A stretch of 64,000 bases of DNA from Areca catechu (taxonomy: Eukaryota > Streptophyta > Magnoliopsida > Arecales > Arecaceae), in the NCBI GenBank assembly GCA_021397845.1, contig CM038053.1:82335157-82399156 (forward strand), written 5' to 3'. Of the stretch, positions 59,301 through 64,000 are shown piece after piece. Position 1 is the stretch's first letter. Every line of letters begins with the position of its first letter. The notes below the pieces were generated by a model, which was given only the letters and a program-made list of their open reading frames with translations, was not told the origin of the DNA and searched no databases. The position numbers and the translations under genes were made by a program.

Positions 59301-59552
59301 AAAGTTCAGAGCGAAACCCTAGGTCTAGGAGTTTCTCAACCCCCAGCGATCCGTAACTTCTGAACTACTCTGATAACCCAGTTTATTTTAAATTGTGCTT
59401 TCAATTATTACCTAGTTTATTTTAATTTAGTTTAACTTTCCTTTGAGTCAAAGCCGACTTCTGAAAATATTAAAAAAAAAAAACAACAAAAAAAAAAGAA
59501 TTAGTCTTAATTTACTTCCGCATCGCATCATCTCTTCTTTCATTCTGCATCT
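56318..59552 (+). repeat. 3' LTR of chromovirus F, split by a solo LTR
   Basis: The segments are 56318-56348 and 57949-59552. The first piece, TGGTGCGGGCACCAGACTCA plus a few bases, supplies the LTR start that is missing from the second, which begins CTTCAGGGCTC. Together they match the 5' LTR in length and text. Confidence 0.88.
56349..57948 (+). repeat. Solo LTR of the A/B/F group inside 3' LTR of F
   Basis: It runs from TGGTGCGGCACCAGACTC to TTCTGCATCA, 1600 bp, with a deletion of one G near the start. The right flank is CTTCA (57949-57953). The left flank reads CTCA (56345-56348), a TSD that has probably lost one T. Its body differs from the two F LTRs, so it comes from another element. 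Confidence 0.82.
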
Positions 59553-60930
59553 CTTTTGAATGTTTGAGAAGTTTTTGTAGGACATTTCAAAAGAACAATC
59601 ATTCTACCTACATTTCATTAATCTTTATAGTATGTCAATGTAATCATGAAAAAATGTTCAAATATTGAAAAGCCCTAAATAGCTTAAGTGTAAATTCTTG
59701 TAAAAGGAGGAATTTTATATTATTTTACTTAGATTAGAACTAGAAGAGTTTGATAGTGTTTGGAAGCCATTTTGAAGAAGTTTGGATACTCTTAGACTTG
59801 AGTAACTCAGGTTGACTATAGGAGCAGAGCTGACACAATGTTCTGGCATGGTTCAAGCATTTCTGATACTCTGTCAATCGAGCCGACTCGAACAGGTTGG
59901 AGCCGACTCGACCAGAATACCAAAATTATAGTTTTAAGGAACCAGATAATCGAGCCGACTCATGTGTAACCGAGCCGACTCTTCTAGAGTGTACAAAATC
60001 TCAGTTCTAGAAAACTAGTCAAGCGAGCTGACTCGATTGAGAAGAGCTGGCTCAACCAAAGTGAAGTTTCAACATGTCTAAGAATCCATACTGACTCGAA
60101 TCCCAGTTTTTGGTGAGTAACGGCTAGTTTCAAAATTGATTTTTGAATCTAAAAAGTACTCCAATGGCTATATTTTGACTCCCAATGCAATACAGTGGTT
60201 ATTTCTACCTGGGATCAGTTGAAAATACCATAAATGAAGGATTAAAGTCTAGTTTTAGAGAGTTTTGGAGCAAAAAAGAGAAAAGTTCATTCAATATTTT
60301 CAAGAGCATTCAAGGAAGAACTCAAGTCCATACCTACTTCACATCAGCTACTTGAGACATTTGTTGAAGAAGTTTGGAAGCTTTGAAGAGCTTTAAAGGA
60401 GCAATCAAGATGGCTTCTCAAAGGGAATCAACTACGACCATCCGACAAAGTTTGGTTTGTCATTAGTGTTGCTCTATTTTTAACTCTTTATTTGAGTTGT
60501 TATAAGTACAGCAGGGGCTTAGACTTGGGGATTGTTTAAGGTTTTTGGTGATCCTTTGAAATCCAAGTTTGGGTTATTAGTGAGCCCGGAAAAATAAATA
60601 TTGTATTGGGTTCTTGGTGATCCCGGTGTAAAATCAAGTTTGGATTTTGGTTTGTGAGCCTGGTGTAAAACAAACCGATTGTATTCCATCGGTGAATATA
60701 GTGAAAATCCCAAGTGGTACCTTAGGTAGTTGATGTAGGAGCCGGGTTGCTACGAACCACTATAAATTGCTGGTATTTGTGCTTGTGTTGATTGTATTTC
60801 TTACTTGCTTCCACATCTCAAATTTAAATCACATCACTCAATACACTAAGTTTCTAAAAGGGCACATACTTATGAAAAAGTTTTTAAATATCCATTCACC
60901 CACCCTCTTGGGTTGGCCAACTAGGCAACA

Positions 60931-62284
60931 TTTGAGAATTTGAAGACTTTTAAGTCAGTTCAACTTTTTTGTATCCTAGGATAACCATTCAACATAACTT
61001 AAAGTTATGCCAGGACAACCTTATGTCAGGACACTCAGATTAAAAAAGAATAATTTAAAAAAAGAACTATTAAAATTTTTATTTATTTATTTTTTATTTG
61101 ATTTTTTTTTTCTAAGCAACATGCCAAAAGTCTGCAGCAATGGTGCCAAAAATCTAGCGTGAGTCATTACACATTAATATAAATAAATTATTTCTACATT
61201 CTTACATAAAGTAGTAGGAGTAAGGGTTAAATCCATATAGACTTTAAGTAGCTATTTTAATAGTGATTTTGATGAAAAATAATAGCAAAAAAATTAAAAC
61301 TGTTTAACTAGAATAATAAGATAATAAAGATTCAAAGAAAGGAAAAGCTTTGGGATTTCAACGAGTTATTTGGACAAAGGGTACTCTCCTCTTATGTGAA
61401 TACTTCATCTATCATCTATCAACATATAATCTATTCATGAGATCACAACCCATATCTATTGGATCATGGCTCGTTTCCTTGAAATATTGATTAGTCAAAA
61501 TAGGATATATAAAGTAAGGATTTCACATATTAAAATAATCTATTCTAAGAGTATGAACTGGTTCCGTAGAGCATGATTCATCCCAAAAATATAGATTATT
61601 TATACAGAGCATTAGATAGAATTTAGAAAGAAGCAAATTTTATTTCATAGAATAGAAAGTACAAATGATAAACAAAATTACAAATAGCTTGTCACATGTA
61701 CTCAGTGACTTTTCAAGAAACTGAGATCTATCTTTCAATAGATGAACTCCCTGTCATCATCCTCTATGACATGCAGATACAAAATTACGGCAGCAATAGA
61801 TTGGAAGATGAAGTAGTAAAGGTGGAGAGGTGGAAGCCAGGCAGAGATGGGAAAAGGAAGCAGTGGTGGAAGCCGGGCAGAGATCTTTGAGTGGATGGAA
61901 AGTTGGAGAAGGAAGGGGAAGGGGAAATAGAAGGAGGCTATTGGAATGAAGAACCGAATTACCCCTTCTTTGGCTGTGATGGTTCTTTTAAAGGTAGACG
62001 GGAGTGCATATGGACCGTGTTTGTTCTATCACAATCCATTCTAATAACATCAATTTTGAGTGATTTATCCACTCAACCATCGCAATCAGCATCCATGTTT
62101 GTTGTTCCATTCCAACCATTTTTTGAAGGTAAATCTCTCGCTTATCCTTCCTCTATTTTGTCGAATAACCTAGAAGTCCACGAAATAGTTTCTTGCTTCT
62201 GATCATTTCTTACTTGATCGAACATAGAATAGTTTCAAACACTAGGTTAGAGTCATAATTTATATATTTGACATAAGGACATTA
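60931..62284. other. Unassigned A/T-rich sequence right of element E
   Basis: No gene, LTR or terminal repeat recognised. It has low-complexity T/A runs (61050-61110). A 20-bp word GTGGAAGCC(A/G)GGCAGAGATG recurs at about 61829 and 61868, the second time without the final base match. A short frame at 61696-62202 has no recognisable domain and I do not call it a gene. Confidence 0.5.
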
Positions 62285-62434
62285 CTAGCTACCATAGAGG
62301 ACGAGCACCATATGAAGGGTCGACTCCTTCTAAATATTATAGTCTACCAGAGTGTGGCCATCCTCCAACTACTTCCTGATAAAGATCACTGCTATCAGGG
62401 TCTTCCCAGTGAGGTTCTTCATAAAAATTTGCAT
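62285..62434 (-). pseudogene. Ubiquitin pseudogene with internal deletion
   Basis: Minus-strand translation starts MQIFMKNLTGKT, matching the ubiquitin N-terminus. It then jumps to the C-terminal half: VIFIRK, stop, LEDGHTLVDYNI, stop, KESTLHMVLVL, ending near the usual RLRGG position with an altered YGS and TAG. About 28 codons (roughly ubiquitin residues 14-41) are missing without loss of frame. Two internal stops replace Gln codons (K-Q-LEDG and NI-Q-KEST). It is a dead copy; no second ubiquitin unit adjoins it. I see no poly-A tail, so a processed origin is not shown. Confidence 0.85.
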
Positions 62435-62874
62435 GCCATCATGGAGGTGGAGGACAATCACGAGGAGGACAACTTGGATGGTGCAAAATGGTAGCATAAT
62501 GGTGGGCTACAGCATGGCATTGAGAGGCAGCAATGGAAAGGTGGCACTCATGATCTTGGGACAGAGATAACAGGTTGAGAAGATGGTGGTGCTTGGAAGC
62601 TAGCAGCTCTAGATGGAGATCGTGATCAATGATTGGGTGAAGGACAATAGCAATCATGGAGTCTTGGGTGGTGGTTGCATAGTGGAGGAAGAACTATGGT
62701 CGATGGCAGTCATGGCCGGTGGGGTCTTAACACAGCGAGGGGTGGGCAGGTCTGATGATGGGGTTGGAGAAGACAAGGATGATGGTCAACGATGGGAAGG
62801 ATGATTGGAGATGGTGATAGTAGGTAGCGGTGATGAGTAGTTTACATGGGGCTATTAGTCAACAGGTGGAGGAG
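62435..62874. other. Unassigned purine-rich sequence
   Basis: Plus strand rich in GGTGG, GATGG and GGAGG words, otherwise featureless. No homology recognised and no long frame. It ends where LTR J begins. Confidence 0.45.
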
Positions 62875-64000
62875 TGATGCAGAACAAATAAAGGGATGCG
62901 ATGTGGAAGTAAATTAAGTTAACCTAAATCATTAACCTAACATTGAAGATACTAATATGATAATTGAAAGCACAATTTTAAGGAAACTAAATTATCAGAG
63001 TAGTTTAGAAGCAACGGATCGCTGGGGGTTGAGAAACTCCCAGACCTAGGGTTTCACTCCGAGCTTTCAACAAAACAGAAATAAAGAGAAGGGAAGGTTT
63101 ATCTCACCAGACAATGATCTTCACAGATTTTGGTGGAAGAACTCTCCCGAGCAGATTGTTGGATCCTCGGAGTCGGATATCTTCGTAATGGATCCTCAAA
63201 TACTGGTCCTTTGGCGGGTTGGCTTCTCCTGAACTCAAGATCTAGAAGAGAAAAACAAGTGATGGAATCAGAGAGTCAAGGAAAAGATTTACCAGGTTGA
63301 TGAACTTGAAGATCGAAATTGCTGAAAACTGGATTCTCCTGGATGTTGATGTGATTTTCCTTGGAACTTGCTCTGGATCTGAAGTAGCCGGACTGGATCT
63401 GGATGAAGGTGGACGGCCTGGACTTGTAGAGAGAGAGAGGCCGTGGGAGATGGATGGATCTAGGGTTTGGTGGATGGAAAATAATGAAAGGTGGCTAGGG
63501 TTTTGGAATTTCAAGTGGCTAACCTAGGGTTTTGGATAAAGATGGAGATCTCTCACCTCCTCAAGGCTCCAATGGAACCCGGATTACCCCCTCACGGAGC
63601 TCAACACTTAGAATAGTGCGGAGGAAGAGAAACCTAGGTTACTCAACACAAGAGAATAGCAAAAATAATTTTTCTTCATTGATTTTCAAAGTTACAAAGA
63701 GAGGTCTATTATATAGACCTAAAATTTTCTCCTAGCTTGTACAAATTCCCATGTGGGACTAAACTCTTCCAACCCCTAGATTAGGTAGAAAATCCTCTCC
63801 CTTGGCCAACCAAGAGTCCAAAAAAATTGGGACGGCCATAAAGGAATTGTTTTGGAACTTTTATGGCACCTCCTTTGGAGTTGGATTTGGATTTGGAGTC
63901 CTCTTCTTCTTAAGGTATTTCTTCTTTTCTTCCACTCCAAGTTAAGCTCTTTGATTTTGATTTGAACTTCAATTAGGAGTAGGTTGGATGTCCTTCTTTG
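62875..64000 (-). repeat. LTR J (chromovirus A-type), reverse orientation, runs off the window
   Basis: On the minus strand it ends TTGTTCTGCATCA and matches the A LTR from its end back to about position 5303, including TATATAATAGACC (about 63710) and the CCGTGAGGGGGTAATCC block. Differences from A are few by eye. Whether it is a solo LTR or the LTR of a full element beyond 64000 cannot be seen. Confidence 0.88.

Larger units (their letters stand above)
49045..59552 (+). mobile_element. Chromovirus F, full-length, degraded, with solo LTR in its 3' LTR
   Basis: 5' LTR 49045-50694, primer site, leader, gag-pol remnant 51601-56255, 3' LTR 56318-56348 plus 57949-59552. TSD CTTTT (49040-49044 and 59553-59557). 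The last LTR base has changed (TCTGCATCT instead of TCTGCATCA). Its coding region is very similar to that of A. Confidence 0.92.
25542..60930 (+). mobile_element. SIRE/Maximus-type Ty1/copia element E, 5'-truncated, with nested insertions
   Basis: Gag-pol (25542-29415) is followed by an additional 3' ORF split at 29774-30133 and 46692-about 48060, the hallmark GACAAAAAGGGGGAG (48367-48380), a purine tract (48964-48977) and a 3' LTR (48978-49044 plus 59558-60930). The 5' LTR, primer site and gag start are missing. Chromovirus D (with C inside) interrupts the third ORF and chromovirus F interrupts the 3' LTR. Without insertions about 7.5 kb of E remains. Confidence 0.85.
48978..60930 (+). repeat. 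3' LTR of SIRE element E, split by chromovirus F
   Basis: The segments are 48978-49044 and 59558-60930, about 1.44 kb in total. The start TATTGATCCCTAGAGTGATT differs from the canonical TGTTGA by one base. The end CAACTAGGCAACA fits the other SIRE LTRs. The two halves join in register with the solo LTR at 40102-41549 when F and one TSD copy are removed. CGAGCCGACTC words recur at about 59876-60060. Confidence 0.88.

Noticed and set aside
49045..59552. F as an LTR-internal-LTR-LTR tandem product of recombination
   Set aside because: The last LTR lacks exactly the first bases that are found separately at 56318-56348, and the middle LTR has flanks CTCA/CTTCA. A solo LTR inserted into the 3' LTR explains this more simply.
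61696..62202. Two short adjacent plus-strand frames
   Set aside because: No recognisable domain, unremarkable composition and no conserved context.
1..64000. CRISPR arrays, bacterial operons, plastid or mitochondrial inserts, tRNA or rRNA genes
   Set aside because: None seen. The only tRNA-like text is the primer sites complementary to initiator tRNA-Met.

Overview
The window is a piece of repeat-rich nuclear DNA from a flowering plant. Almost every base belongs to LTR retrotransposons inserted into one another. I see no intact host gene, no CRISPR array and no rRNA or tRNA gene. The only host-derived sequence I recognise is a small, internally deleted ubiquitin pseudogene at 62285-62434. 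The species cannot be named from the sequence.

Three retrotransposon groups are present. (1) Ty3/gypsy chromoviruses: integrase followed by a C-terminal chromodomain, initiator tRNA-Met primer site TGGTATCAGAGC, LTRs of 1.4-1.9 kb. I label these A (1-6499, +), B (16081-23259, +), C (30223-36473, -), D (30171-46686, -) and F (49045-59552, +). Two more LTRs belong to the same group: a solo LTR at 56349-57948, and J (62875 to the window end, -). (2) A truncated Tat-lineage Ty3/gypsy element H (6682-10186, -). (3) Ty1/copia elements: a degraded copy G (10187-about 23807, +) and a SIRE/Maximus-type element E (25542-60930, +) with an extra 3' ORF, plus two reverse-oriented SIRE LTRs (24019-25541 and 40102-41549).

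The nesting can be read from target-site duplications (TSDs). B sits in the 3' LTR of copia G (CTGAG), and a hAT-like MITE sits in the same LTR. H sits in the gag of G. D sits in the third ORF of SIRE E (ATAAG). C sits in the 3' LTR of D (ATTAA). A solo SIRE LTR sits in the RT/RNase H region of D (TAAGG). F sits in the 3' LTR of E (CTTTT), and a solo LTR sits in the 3' LTR of F (CTTCA).

Element A has the best-preserved reading frame: 1148 codons covering gag, protease, reverse transcriptase, RNase H and the start of integrase. Elements B and C lack the whole protease-RT-RNase H block. Each instead carries a related ORF that joins a gag-like N-terminus, an acidic linker with conserved motifs and a catalytically dead integrase remnant. 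This shared non-autonomous architecture is the best candidate here for something undescribed. Other points of interest are a primer-site unit iterated at the LTR ends of B, a leader hairpin kept by four elements, a 14-residue tandem repeat in C, and a Gly-to-Trp change in the protease active site shared by D and F.
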